From: Virgibacillus litoralis
Lineage (GTDB): Bacteria; Bacillota; Bacilli; Bacillales; Amphibacillaceae
Length of the DNA stretch: 64,000 bases
NCBI RefSeq assembly: GCF_017873675.1
Contig: NZ_JAGGKK010000001.1
Span: forward strand, 124,001-188,000
Direction of reading: 5' to 3'
The notes under the pieces are model-generated. The model had not been told where the DNA came from. It searched no databases and saw only the letters and a program-made list of their open reading frames with translations. Position 1 is the stretch's first letter. Every line of letters begins with the position of its first letter. Below, in pieces: positions 53,225 to 62,267 of this stretch. The position numbers were made by a program, and so were the translations under genes.

Positions 53225-54070
53225 TTAGTTGTCACGTCTGAAGAAACCAAATATTCCTGTTGTTTGAACGATATTAGTAAATGCATTCGGATCAACTTCA
53301 CCAATTATTCGTTCCAAATCATATAACTCATAACGTGTTACAACAAGATACATCATGTTTTTGTCTTCTTTCGTATATGCCCCTTTAGCTGGAATTATCG
53401 TAATTCCACGGACCATTGTATCATGGATCGCTTTTTGCAATTCATCTGCCTTAAGTGTAATAATCATTGCAGTTACTTTCTCATGACGGGTATGGATTGC
53501 ATCAATTACACGTGTTGTAACATAAAGTGTTAACAATGTATAAAGTGCGTTTTCAGGTTCATAAAGGAACCCAGCCATGGCGATAATTATTCCGTTTAAC
53601 AACAGAAAATAAGTTCCGATTGGTCTATCCTTCATACGGGATAACACCATCGCTACAATGTCCATACCACCTGTGGAAGCACCAAGCTTTAATGTGATTC
53701 CAACACCTGTCCCAGCTAAAACTCCGCCGAAAACAGCATTAAGTATAATATCTTCTGAAAAAATTACAATAGGCAACAGCTCTAAAAATATTGTTGTAAA
53801 AACAACAGAAATAACACTATATACAGTAAATCCTTTACCTACTTTATACCAGCCTAATATGGCAACTGGAATATTTAATATGAATAATAGAATACCTGTA
53901 CTAACACCGATTCCCAGGAAATCATTGAATACACTGGAAATAAGCTGGGCGACACCTGTAAAGCCACTTGCGTAAACATTTGCCCCAATTAAGAAGAAGT
54001 TTAGTGACATTGCATTGAGCATCGCTCCGAATATTACAATTATAATACGTTTTGCTTCAAATAAAAACAT
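53225..54070 (-). CDS. yitT: YitT-family membrane protein
   Basis: 281 residues: five or six membrane helices in the first 180 residues (IGANVYASGFTGVAQLIS, GASTGGMDIVAMVLSRM) and a C-terminal soluble DUF2179 domain (MIITLKADELQKAIHD, RGITIIPAKGAYT). The transported or sensed molecule is unknown. The ATG at 54070 follows GGGAGGTAG. It is divergent from yitS. Confidence 0.92.
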   Translation of the reverse strand: MFLFEAKRIIIVIFGAMLNAMSLNFFLIGANVYASGFTGVAQLISSVFNDFLGIGVSTGILLFILNIPVAILGWYKVGKGFTVYSVISVVFTTIFLELLPIVIFSEDIILNAVFGGVLAGTGVGITLKLGASTGGMDIVAMVLSRMKDRPIGTYFLLLNGIIIAMAGFLYEPENALYTLLTLYVTTRVIDAIHTRHEKVTAMIITLKADELQKAIHDTMVRGITIIPAKGAYTKEDKNMMYLVVTRYELYDLERIIGEVDPNAFTNIVQTTGIFGFFRRDN

Positions 54071-54206
54071 AGCTACCTCCCTACTGTCAGCTTCGATTAA
54101 TTTTATCATTATTTTTACATTTCTTACAAATATGCTTTGACTATCTTTCTATATAGCTTTAAACTTAAATAAATACAAGTACTTTATATGAATGAAGGTG
54201 ATTATA

Positions 54207-55067
54207 ATGAGTATTAAAATTCTAGCAGACTCAGCATGTGATCTCTCAAAAGAACATTATAACGAATATGACATCGAGATGGTATCATTAACGGTTCACT
54301 TAGACGAGAAAGAATTTGCAGACGGTAGAGAAATAAAGCCTAAAGCAATCTATGATGCTATGCGAGAAGAAAAAAGTCCCAAGACATCTCAAGTTTCTCC
54401 ACAATCCTTTAAAAGTATTTTCACATCGTATGCAGAATCAAATCAGCCACTAATTTACCTGGCATTATCATCAGAATTATCCGGTACATACCAAACAGCA
54501 AAAATGATGGAACAGGAAGTTAAGGAAACATATCCTGATGCATCAATCCATGTTATCGATACGAAGTGTGTATCAATCGGACTTGGACTAATCGTCCTCC
54601 GCGCTGCCGAGCTTGCTAAAGATGGGGCAAGTGTTGATGAAATCATCGAAACAGCTACATATCATGCAAAACACATGGAGCACATCTTTACTGTTGATGA
54701 TTTGGAATACCTTTATCGTGGTGGTCGTGTAAGTAAGACAGCGGCGTTTGTTGGTACGCTCCTAAAAATAAAACCAATTCTGCATGTTGAGAATGGAAAA
54801 CTTGTCCCTCTCGAAAAAATAAGAGGTTCAAAAAAGTTATTGAACCGTATGCTTGAAATCATGGAGGAACGCGGGACTGACTTCACAAACCAAACGATCG
54901 GCATCAGTCATGGCGACGACTTGGAGACAGCCGAAAAATATGCTGAGATGATTAAAGAAAAATTTGGTGCTCACGATATTGTAATCGAAATGGTCGGTTC
55001 AGCAATTGGATCACACGCAGGACCAGGAACAATCGCAATTTTCTTCTTAAATAAAGAATATAAGTAA
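54207..55067 (+). CDS. yitS: DegV-family fatty-acid-binding protein YitS
   Basis: 286 residues. The DegV signature: LADSACDLSKE, KTSQVSPQSF, LSSELSGTYQTA, and EYLYRGGRVSK. DegV/FakB-type proteins bind a fatty acid and present it to a kinase (FakA) for phosphorylation. AAGGTG precedes the ATG at 54207; the ATG at 54192 overlaps that site. A terminator follows. Confidence 0.92.
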   Translation: MSIKILADSACDLSKEHYNEYDIEMVSLTVHLDEKEFADGREIKPKAIYDAMREEKSPKTSQVSPQSFKSIFTSYAESNQPLIYLALSSELSGTYQTAKMMEQEVKETYPDASIHVIDTKCVSIGLGLIVLRAAELAKDGASVDEIIETATYHAKHMEHIFTVDDLEYLYRGGRVSKTAAFVGTLLKIKPILHVENGKLVPLEKIRGSKKLLNRMLEIMEERGTDFTNQTIGISHGDDLETAEKYAEMIKEKFGAHDIVIEMVGSAIGSHAGPGTIAIFFLNKEYK

Positions 55068-55071
55068 TTAT

Positions 55072-55109
55072 AGATACTGATCCAATTAGTCTGGGTCAGT
55101 ATTTTTTGT
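55072..55109 (+). terminator. Terminator after yitS
   Basis: ATACTGATCCAATTAGTCTGGGTCAGTATTTTTTG. Confidence 0.88.
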
Positions 55110-55185
55110 AATAATCTTGTAACATTATTCCCCTTCTGTCGTCTAACAAGTTAAAGACGCAAAAAAATATAGAGGTGACTAAATT

Positions 55186-57420
55186 ATGAAAAAGAAAATC
55201 TGGTGGATAATTGGAACAAGTTTTATTGTTATAATCTCAGTGGCGTTTATCTTCTTTTCTCACTCAATAACAGCAAACATTCCTTCTAAATCAAGTTACG
55301 CGCCTACATTCAAGGATTGGACGATTCATTTTTCTGAAAAGATGAATCCTGATACGTTTACAAGCAAAACTGTAACAGTCATGAACAACAACAACGAACA
55401 AGTTGATGTTTCGTTTGAATGGAATGAAGATAATACGGTGTTGACACTGCAAGCACCAAATGATGGGTATAACATTGACCATACGTATATGATAACCGTT
55501 TCTGCCGATGTTGAAACAACTGCAGGTAGTCAATTGGACAATACATTTACTCACTCTTTCACAGCTGTAGCAAAAATACCAAACATAAAAGACAATGAAC
55601 AACTAATGACATTACTTAAAGAACGGATGGAACAACGAAAAGAAATGACTGTACAGCAAAATGATAGCTCAACGGAAGAAAGTTCCAGTGGCGATGCAGC
55701 AATGGACACAGCAAGTAGTGGTGAAGAAGCCTCTACAACAAATGTTCAAGTTGATGGTATTGATGAAGGTGATATTATCAAAACTGATGGCGAATTTGTG
55801 TATTTTGCTAGAGAATCTGACGTTGTGATAACAACTGCTAATAATGATAATAGTAACGTATTAAGCACGATATCCGAGGAAAATTTTCGTCCAGCTGAAA
55901 TTTATTTGCACAAAGACAACCTGATTATGATTGGACATAAATCGAAACCTATCCGAGAACAACAATCAGCCAAATCCAGCAGCATAGAAAGCTTTCCTTT
56001 GCACCGTGCACAAACTTCAGTGCTGATTTACGATGTTTCTGACAAAAGCAACCCCAAGCAAGTCCGGGAAGTGTCATTTGAAGGGTCTCTTACAGCATCG
56101 CGATTGATGGATGGACATATGTATTTAATTGCAAATCAGCACCCCCCTTATCGTATTCTTGAAGAGGACGCTACAGATACTGATGTAAGACCATTTATTA
56201 AGGATACTGCTGTTAGTAACGAAGTAAGGCCATTGGATTTTGATTCTATGTACTTTTTTCCTGAAAGTGAGGATGAGAATTTCTTGCTGTTAGGTTCAAT
56301 TGATTTAGACAATATGGATAAAGAAATAGCTATGGAATCCTATCTTGGCGCTTCCAATCAAATGTATATGTCCAAGAAAAATATCTATATAGCAGTAAAT
56401 AAATATAATTACCAGGACGAAAAAGATGAAAATGATGCTGGTAAAAACACAACTGACATCGCTATTGCAAGGCCACCAGCAAATACAGAAATCAATCAAT
56501 TTAAAATCGATAGCGGAAAAATAACGTATAATGCTTCTACGATTGTTAATGGTACACTAATTAATCAGTTTGCCATGGATGAACGTAACAAAACATTTCG
56601 TGTGGCAACAACAAAGGGAGATATGTGGAATGAAAAAGAACCTTCTACCAATAACCTGTATACATTCGATTTACAGATGAACCCGATTGGAAAATTAGAA
56701 GGTTTAGCCAAGGACGAACGAATCTATAGCGTCAGATTCATGGACGAAGTTGCGTACATGGTAACATTTAAACAGGTTGATCCACTTTTTGTTATCGATT
56801 TAAAGAATCCAGAAAAACCTGCTGTTCTCGGCAAACTAAAGATACCTGGATTCAGCAATTACTTGCATCCCTTAGATGATAACCATGTAATTGGTTTCGG
56901 CCAAAACACAAAGTTAGTTGAAACAGAGGATGGTCGTGAGCCACGAGTCAGGATTAACGGACTGAAAATATCAGTATTTGATGTAAGTGATCCAACAGAA
57001 CCTAAGGAAAAATATAGTGAGATTATAGGTCAGGGACACTCCTATACAGAACTCAACCATAACCATAATGCATTATATAAGCATCCAGAGGATAATATTT
57101 TTGGCTTTCCTGCAACATTGTTTGAAACCAAAACAGTTCATAAAGGTGATGCAACATATGAAGAACAGTCACTAGTTTACGAAGGTGCCTTTTTATACAA
57201 TATTACACCTGAAAATGGAATCAATGTAAAAGATACCATCACACATCAGCAAGAGATCAAACAAATGCAACACCCAAAATGGGAATCCGAAGTTAAACGG
57301 ATGGTATCTGTTGGGGACACATTATACACATTCTCCCTAAGCCAAATGAAAGTATATGATATGTCAGAAGAGTATGTTACACAAACAGTCGAACTACCAG
57401 AACTGAAAGAAAGGTATTAA
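55186..57420 (+). CDS. Secreted beta-propeller protein with Big_5-like domain
   Basis: 744 residues: N-terminal anchor/signal helix (about 4-25), an Ig-like SbsA/Big_5 domain (about 30-125: WTIHFSEKMNPDTFTSKTV), an acidic Ser/Glu/Thr linker (about 145-180), then a large beta-propeller of the Beta_propel family (VDEGDIIKTDGEFVYFA-type start; VYDVSDKSNPKQVREVSFEGS; EKYSEIIGQGHS). It probably sits on the cell surface; ligand unknown. AGAGGTGACTAAATT precedes the ATG. Followed by a terminator. Family members sit in spore formers and some archaea. Confidence 0.88.
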   Translation: MKKKIWWIIGTSFIVIISVAFIFFSHSITANIPSKSSYAPTFKDWTIHFSEKMNPDTFTSKTVTVMNNNNEQVDVSFEWNEDNTVLTLQAPNDGYNIDHTYMITVSADVETTAGSQLDNTFTHSFTAVAKIPNIKDNEQLMTLLKERMEQRKEMTVQQNDSSTEESSSGDAAMDTASSGEEASTTNVQVDGIDEGDIIKTDGEFVYFARESDVVITTANNDNSNVLSTISEENFRPAEIYLHKDNLIMIGHKSKPIREQQSAKSSSIESFPLHRAQTSVLIYDVSDKSNPKQVREVSFEGSLTASRLMDGHMYLIANQHPPYRILEEDATDTDVRPFIKDTAVSNEVRPLDFDSMYFFPESEDENFLLLGSIDLDNMDKEIAMESYLGASNQMYMSKKNIYIAVNKYNYQDEKDENDAGKNTTDIAIARPPANTEINQFKIDSGKITYNASTIVNGTLINQFAMDERNKTFRVATTKGDMWNEKEPSTNNLYTFDLQMNPIGKLEGLAKDERIYSVRFMDEVAYMVTFKQVDPLFVIDLKNPEKPAVLGKLKIPGFSNYLHPLDDNHVIGFGQNTKLVETEDGREPRVRINGLKISVFDVSDPTEPKEKYSEIIGQGHSYTELNHNHNALYKHPEDNIFGFPATLFETKTVHKGDATYEEQSLVYEGAFLYNITPENGINVKDTITHQQEIKQMQHPKWESEVKRMVSVGDTLYTFSLSQMKVYDMSEEYVTQTVELPELKERY

Positions 57421-57425
57421 CAATG

Positions 57426-57465
57426 ATATTGGGGTTCCCTTTAATTTTAGGGAGCCCTTTTTTTG
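57426..57465 (+). terminator. Terminator after the beta-propeller gene
   Basis: GGGGTTCCCTTTAATTTTAGGGAGCCCTTTTTTT. Confidence 0.85.
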
Positions 57466-58139
57466 TTAACCTCCCTCCTGTCTTCAGCAATATAGCTTAA
57501 ATTTTCCAGTTTTGTAGTTGATATAAAATGCGAACTAACTAAGGGAGTCCTATTGAAAGCATTTTGTGAGGCTTCCTAACGACGCAGCTGGAATATACTC
57601 GCGCACCTAGGGCTCACCACGAGCCTCCGACGCATAGGACGTGCTAGTGCAGACGTTGCCACAGGACGTGGCGTACTTAGTCTGCCTCGCTCGCAAAGAA
57701 CGCTCCCTGTGGGGTCTCTTAGGATCGCTGTCCCAAAGGAGTCTCGCATATTCCAACTGCTAGTGGTATAAAATCTTGTTTTTTTAAGTTCTAGTGAGGA
57801 ATACCCAGCATAGGAAATACACGGAGACTCCTGTGGGAGCTGAGGCCTAGATGAGACTACGCAGCGACGTAGGAGCAAGGAGGCTCATCAGCCGCCCTTG
57901 GTGCGCGAAGTGTATTTCCGTAGCGGTTTTATTGCACCCAACTAGTTCGCAGTTTATATCAAATATGTACCATTAATCTAAGTCAACTAAAGTAGTGTAT
58001 CTTCAGGCTTTCTTATTCCTTCAAGGTTTATGCGTTCATTTTACGCTGAGAAAGTAGAATTAATTAGCATTATATAAATGCCTCCAGCATATATTTCTGA
58101 TAGGACAACCTTAAGCGAATTTTTTTATGGAGGGTTTAT
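57466..58139. other. Gene-free gap holding a MITE-like element
   Basis: About 670 bases. 57518-57963 is the inverted-repeat element described separately; the rest is AT-rich lead-in to the YppF-type gene. A 100-codon minus-strand frame inside is unsupported. Confidence 0.7.
57518..57963. mobile_element. MITE-like element with head-to-head GC-rich modules
   Basis: Left end TTGATATAAAATGCGAACTAACT (57518-57540) and right end AACTAGTTCGCAGTTTATATCAA (57940-57962) are inverted repeats with about three mismatches over 23 bp. Inside, a block at 57576-57760 and one at 57805-57935 are inverted copies of the same module (GGAAATACACGGAGACTCCT, GAGGCTC, TGCGCGAAGTGTATTTCC); the first is interrupted by extra sequence. 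No transposase. Confidence 0.72.
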
Positions 58140-58331
58140 ATGAGTATGAGTATATTTGAACTAATAACGATTTTTGAAACGGATCGAAATCAGCCACCTG
58201 ATTCCATTAATGCCCTTTTGGATTTCTATCAGCAAAAATACATCCACAGTGAAATTGACATAAATGAGTATCGAAAGATTTATTACTATTTGCATAGACA
58301 AGGCGCTATCTCAGCTCATGAGTATGCTTAA
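58140..58331 (+). CDS. YppF-family small protein
   Basis: 63 residues: IFELITIFETDRNQPPDSINALLDFYQQKYIHSEIDINEYRKIYYYLHRQGAISAHEY, a helical protein matching the YppF family (LLDFYQQKYI...EYRKIYYYLHRQGA). Function unknown. GGAGGGTTTAT precedes the ATG. A terminator follows. Confidence 0.82.
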   Translation: MSMSIFELITIFETDRNQPPDSINALLDFYQQKYIHSEIDINEYRKIYYYLHRQGAISAHEYA

Positions 58332-58333
58332 GC

Positions 58334-58372
58334 GAAACAATTAGTCCTCCAGAAGAGGGCTTTTTTTTAGTT
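58334..58372 (+). terminator. Terminator after the YppF-like gene
   Basis: TTAGTCCTCCAGAAGAGGGCTTTTTTTTAG. Confidence 0.8.
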
Positions 58373-58431
58373 TAAATTATTAATCTCGGGGAATGGATAA
58401 AACATCAATTAACTTTCCAGGAGGAGATAAG

Positions 58432-59298
58432 ATGGATAAAAACAACAAAAGAAAAACACCACCACCCCAACATCAATCAAAGCAACCTGGCGTAGAGTCG
58501 AAAATGCATCCTGAGCCGGAATATATAAGTAAAGACTATAATCCAAGCAACAAATTACAAGGCAAAATTGCCATTGTTACTGGTGGTGACAGCGGAATTG
58601 GACGCGCAATCAGTATTCATTATGCAAAAGAAGGTGCAGATGTCGCGATTGTCTATCTTAACGAACATGAAGACGCAAAAGAAACACAGCGATTAGTTGA
58701 ACAGGAAGATCAAAAATGCCTGCTTATTAGTGGTGATATTGGCAACCAGCCATTTTGTGAAGCGGCAGTCACAGAAGTACTTGAGACGTTTTCAAAAGTA
58801 GATATCCTTGTAAACAATGCAGCTGAACAACATCCGCAAGATGCATTCTCAAACATCTCAAGTGATCAGCTTGAACAAACGTTTCGAACGAATGTTTTCG
58901 GAACTTTTTATATGACGAAAGCAGCATTACAAAATATGCATCAGGGTAGTGTGATTATCAACACTTCATCGATAACAGCCTATCAAGGAAGTGAAGATCT
59001 AATTGATTATTCTGCTACAAAAGGTGCTATTACTTCATTTACACGCTCATTGTCACAATCATTAGTGGATAAAGGCATACGAGTAAATGCAGTTGCACCA
59101 GGACCAATTTGGACCCCGCTAATTCCTTCAACCTTCAGCGCAGGAAAAGTTGATACCTTTGGCGGAAATACTCCGATGAAGCGCCCTGGAGAACCAAAGG
59201 AGTTAGCACCAGCATATGTCTATCTCGCAAGTAATGATGCAAGCTATGTGACAGGACAAGTAATTCATATAAATGGCGGAATGATTGTTAACGGGTAA
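58432..59298 (+). CDS. Short-chain dehydrogenase/reductase (YhdF/YhxC-like)
   Basis: 288 residues. The Pro/Gln/Lys-rich lead (1-35: KKTPPPQHQSKQPGV-like) is typical of the general-stress SDR group. The NAD(P) loop is TGGDSGIGR, the catalytic set NNAAEQ...S...YSATK, and the tail VTGQVIHINGGMIVNG. Substrate unknown. The ATG at 58432 follows CCAGGAGGAGATAAG; the frame opens at 58393 without need. Confidence 0.92.
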   Translation: MDKNNKRKTPPPQHQSKQPGVESKMHPEPEYISKDYNPSNKLQGKIAIVTGGDSGIGRAISIHYAKEGADVAIVYLNEHEDAKETQRLVEQEDQKCLLISGDIGNQPFCEAAVTEVLETFSKVDILVNNAAEQHPQDAFSNISSDQLEQTFRTNVFGTFYMTKAALQNMHQGSVIINTSSITAYQGSEDLIDYSATKGAITSFTRSLSQSLVDKGIRVNAVAPGPIWTPLIPSTFSAGKVDTFGGNTPMKRPGEPKELAPAYVYLASNDASYVTGQVIHINGGMIVNG

Positions 59299-59348
59299 AG
59301 GGAAGTGGGTTTGTGGATTGAGCATACGGTTTAAGCAAAACTAGTAAT

Positions 59349-59518
59349 TAGAGGACACAGAAGCCCTATTTAACATATATCAGAGTAAAACAGGGGTAAA
59401 CCCGCTATATAAGGACTCTGGTGCCCGCCAAAGTTTTTACTATCTATTCAGGTTAATTTTCAGTTTATCATTTTTCATTGTTGATGGTGGCTGAGCACAC
59501 GGCAGCCATGTGGTTTTT
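59349..59518. repeat. Dispersed repeat R3 copy
   Basis: AGAGGACACAGAAGCCCTATTT, CATATATCAG, TATATAAGGACTCTGGTGCCCGCC, then GATGGTGGCTGAGCACACGGC and AGCCATGT. The central arm is more diverged than in the other two copies. Confidence 0.7.
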
Positions 59519-59525
59519 TAAATCC

Positions 59526-59576
59526 CTATAAAACTGACCATCAATTAACTTACAAAATTGATGGTCAGTCCAACAC
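59526..59576 (-). terminator. Terminator after the amylase-like gene
   Basis: ACTGACCATCAATT...AATTGATGGTCAGT, next to the stop of the minus-strand gene; AGTTTTAT on the minus strand. Confidence 0.75.
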
Positions 59577-59583
59577 TGAAATC

Positions 59584-61086
59584 TTACGCTTCAGCTTCTT
59601 CTCTTTTTTTCTGTTTTCTGCTTAATAGGATGACTGCCAATACGAATAAAAGAAAAATGCCTATAACCGTTCCAATAAATGTCCAATTCAGTCCAGTATC
59701 ATTCTGTTCGATGTATACTTCTGCTGTTTCACGTGCAAGGCCAATCTTAAATTCACCTTTTTCATTTTCCCGTACAAGATTATCACCAAGCAGACCTTTT
59801 AATTGCAAATTAGAGTTAATTCCATCAATTGAAACAGCTTGTGACTCTGTATCATTATTGATAGCGATATAGACCGTTTCACCTTTATATGAACGTTTCA
59901 TCAGGCTCATGGCACCACTTGAACCTAATAGCTCATAATCCCCCTTTTGCAGGGCAGGAAATTGTGAGCGAAGTGCTGCAACTCTATTGATGAACTCTGA
60001 TAAATCTTCGTCTCCACTATTAAATTGGACCATCTCCTGACTATCTGGAAACGCACCACCACCCATCGGAATCTCAGATCCTTGATAAATCATTGGAGTT
60101 CCTGGAGCAGTATACAAATAGGTTAAAGCTAATTTCCATGTCGTTAATGGATTCCGGCCATTTTTCAGCAGTTTTTGCGTAAAGCGTTCAGTGTATTTGT
60201 TATCCAAGTAGGTTAGATCCTCGCTTTTGCCACTGTCTACCCATGCATCATAAAGGGTTGAAACAGGCTCTCCTGCACTTGCAAAAGTTCCTGTGATTGG
60301 TTGATATAACGGATGATTCTCCACCATATCAATTTGTGTATTCTCTTTTATATTACCTGTATATTCCTCGCTGTTTAAAATATCTCCAAGCATATAAAAA
60401 TTCGGGTTTTGTTCATTAATGTGAGCAGTCAATTCTTTTAAAAATAACTCATTGGTATAATCAGCTGCATGAAATTTATACCCATCAATGTTAGCTTCCT
60501 CAATCCAGTAATCTGCAGCATCCATTATGAATTCTTGTACTTCTGGGTTGGACTGATCAAGTACAACAGCTTGATCAAGCCATTGGTATGACTGAACATT
60601 ATTGTTTTCTTTCAGCCAGTCACTTTTACTTGAATCCTCTGTGATGGGATTTGTCGCTGACACGTAGTTTGTTACAAACTCCATTACTACTTTGATGTCA
60701 CGTTCATGGGCTTCTTTTACTAGATTTTTCAAGTCCGCCATTGTACCAAACTGGTCATCAACTTTATAAAAATCTTCAACCCAATACCCGTGATATCCAC
60801 CAGGTGCGTTTTCCATAATTGGCGACAATACAATTGTGGTATACCCTAATTCTTTTAAGGTACCAAGTTTATCAGTTACTCCTTGTAAATCTCCACCATG
60901 ATAAGCAAGGGGATCATCCAAATTAACCTGCTCACCCGCTGCAGGATCACCGTTATTGAAGCGATCAACTAACAGATTATAAATAATTTCACTATGTATG
61001 GTTTCTTTTTTCGCTGCTTGTACCGGGTTATTTATTCCCAACGAAAAAGAAATAATTATAAATGCTACTAGTAAGTGTTTCATCAT
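59584..61086 (-). CDS. Membrane-anchored GH13 amylase-like protein lacking the catalytic residues
   Basis: About 500 residues: signal peptide, (beta/alpha)8 domain (about 30-420), beta domain, and a C-terminal membrane helix (about 470-493) with a basic tail RKQKKREE. The fold is clear from YHGGDLQGV, GYHGYWVEDFYKVDDQFGT, and APGTPMIYQGSE. But region I reads EFVTNY (Asp and His lost), region II DGYKFHAAD (nucleophile Asp is His 206), region III GD (Glu to Asp 235), and region IV ENHP (Asp to Pro). Hence hydrolysis by the usual mechanism is not expected. AAAAGGAG precedes ATG 61086/61083. Confidence 0.88.
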   Translation of the reverse strand: MMKHLLVAFIIISFSLGINNPVQAAKKETIHSEIIYNLLVDRFNNGDPAAGEQVNLDDPLAYHGGDLQGVTDKLGTLKELGYTTIVLSPIMENAPGGYHGYWVEDFYKVDDQFGTMADLKNLVKEAHERDIKVVMEFVTNYVSATNPITEDSSKSDWLKENNNVQSYQWLDQAVVLDQSNPEVQEFIMDAADYWIEEANIDGYKFHAADYTNELFLKELTAHINEQNPNFYMLGDILNSEEYTGNIKENTQIDMVENHPLYQPITGTFASAGEPVSTLYDAWVDSGKSEDLTYLDNKYTERFTQKLLKNGRNPLTTWKLALTYLYTAPGTPMIYQGSEIPMGGGAFPDSQEMVQFNSGDEDLSEFINRVAALRSQFPALQKGDYELLGSSGAMSLMKRSYKGETVYIAINNDTESQAVSIDGINSNLQLKGLLGDNLVRENEKGEFKIGLARETAEVYIEQNDTGLNWTFIGTVIGIFLLFVLAVILLSRKQKKREEAEA

Positions 61087-61245
61087 TGTACTCCTTTTAG
61101 AAAACTTGGACAATTGTTAAAATAAAAGCGTGTTTTCACTTTGCAACTGCCAGAAAATGATAATTGATACCTCCCTATTATTAACCTTTTTCAAAAATAG
61201 TCAATGAATACTGTGATATTGTCGAAAATCCTTCATATTTAAGAT

Positions 61246-62250
61246 TTATTCCGAAAAGTCATAGGTTGTAGAAAATAAGTGAGATAGTTCTTCCTCTGGG
61301 TTTATATGCAATTTTGCGCTGTTTACAGCAATTGGCCCTTCATTAAATCCGCCGGCAATCAGTTGAAGTTTGTGCTGGTAGTTGGCTATATCACCAACTG
61401 CAAACATACCTGGGATTGAAGTCGCCATTTCGCCATTTACTCTAATGGTGCCACCTTCCATTTCCATTCCCCAGTCTGCAATAGGTCCAAGGTCAATTTC
61501 GAATCCATGATTTACGATCAATGTATCGATCTCAAGCTCTTCCACTTCATTTGTATGCAAATTTTTAACGAATGCGCTTGAAATTTGTCCTTTATCCCCT
61601 ACTAACTTATCCACGGAATAAGGAGTCTTAACATCCACAGATGAGTGCTTCATCTTTGTAATATTACTTTCAATTCCGGTAAAAGCTGTTTTACGGTAAA
61701 CCAATGTAACCTGATCTGCTATTGACTCTAATTCGTTTGCCCAGTCAACTGCCGAATTTCCTCCGCCAGACAAAAGTACACGTTTTCCCCGATAACTTTC
61801 CAAGCGCTTTATCGTATAATCCAGGCTCTTTTCTTCAAATTGATGTGCATTCGGCAATTCCAATTTCGTCGATTTAAGCGTCCCAAAGCCTGTTGCTACG
61901 ATAATCGTTCGAGTGTAATGTTTCGCTCCATTGTCACTTGTAAGGATAAACGTACCGTCATGACGTTTTTCTGCATGTAAGCATTGTTCTCCTAAAACAA
62001 TAGTCGGATTAAACGTCATTGCTTGCTCAATCAATTGATCAGTCAGCTTTTCGCCGGAAATATTCGCTATACCTCCAATATCCCTAATTACTTTTTCAGG
62101 ATAAAAATAGGGAACTTTTCCACCTAAAAATGGCAGATATTCAATTATTTTTGTTTTCATCTCACGCATGCCGCTATAAAAGGCAGTGAACAAGCCCACA
62201 GGTCCTCCGCCAATAATCGTAACGTCATAAACTTCATGTTGTTCGGACAT
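61246..62250 (-). CDS. Ferredoxin/flavodoxin-NADP reductase, thioredoxin-reductase type (YumC/YcgT-like)
   Basis: 334 residues. FAD site IIGGGPVGLFTAFYSGM, NADPH site VLLSGGGNSAVDWANELE, and FAVGDIANYQHKLQLIAGGFNEGPIAVN near the C-terminus. It lacks the CxxC of thioredoxin reductases, so it is a type 2 ferredoxin-NADP(+) reductase. It is 18 nt downstream of two siderophore permeases; reduction of iron or of Fe-siderophores is inferred from that context. Ribosome site GGGGAGGTTTTTT. Confidence 0.9.
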   Translation of the reverse strand: MSEQHEVYDVTIIGGGPVGLFTAFYSGMREMKTKIIEYLPFLGGKVPYFYPEKVIRDIGGIANISGEKLTDQLIEQAMTFNPTIVLGEQCLHAEKRHDGTFILTSDNGAKHYTRTIIVATGFGTLKSTKLELPNAHQFEEKSLDYTIKRLESYRGKRVLLSGGGNSAVDWANELESIADQVTLVYRKTAFTGIESNITKMKHSSVDVKTPYSVDKLVGDKGQISSAFVKNLHTNEVEELEIDTLIVNHGFEIDLGPIADWGMEMEGGTIRVNGEMATSIPGMFAVGDIANYQHKLQLIAGGFNEGPIAVNSAKLHINPEEELSHLFSTTYDFSE

Positions 62251-62267
62251 AAAAAAACCTCCCCGGC

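Noticed and set aside
57576-57878. 100-codon minus-strand frame
   Set aside because: It lies wholly inside the inverted-repeat element, is rich in Arg, Ser and Pro with no known fold, and has no ribosome site.
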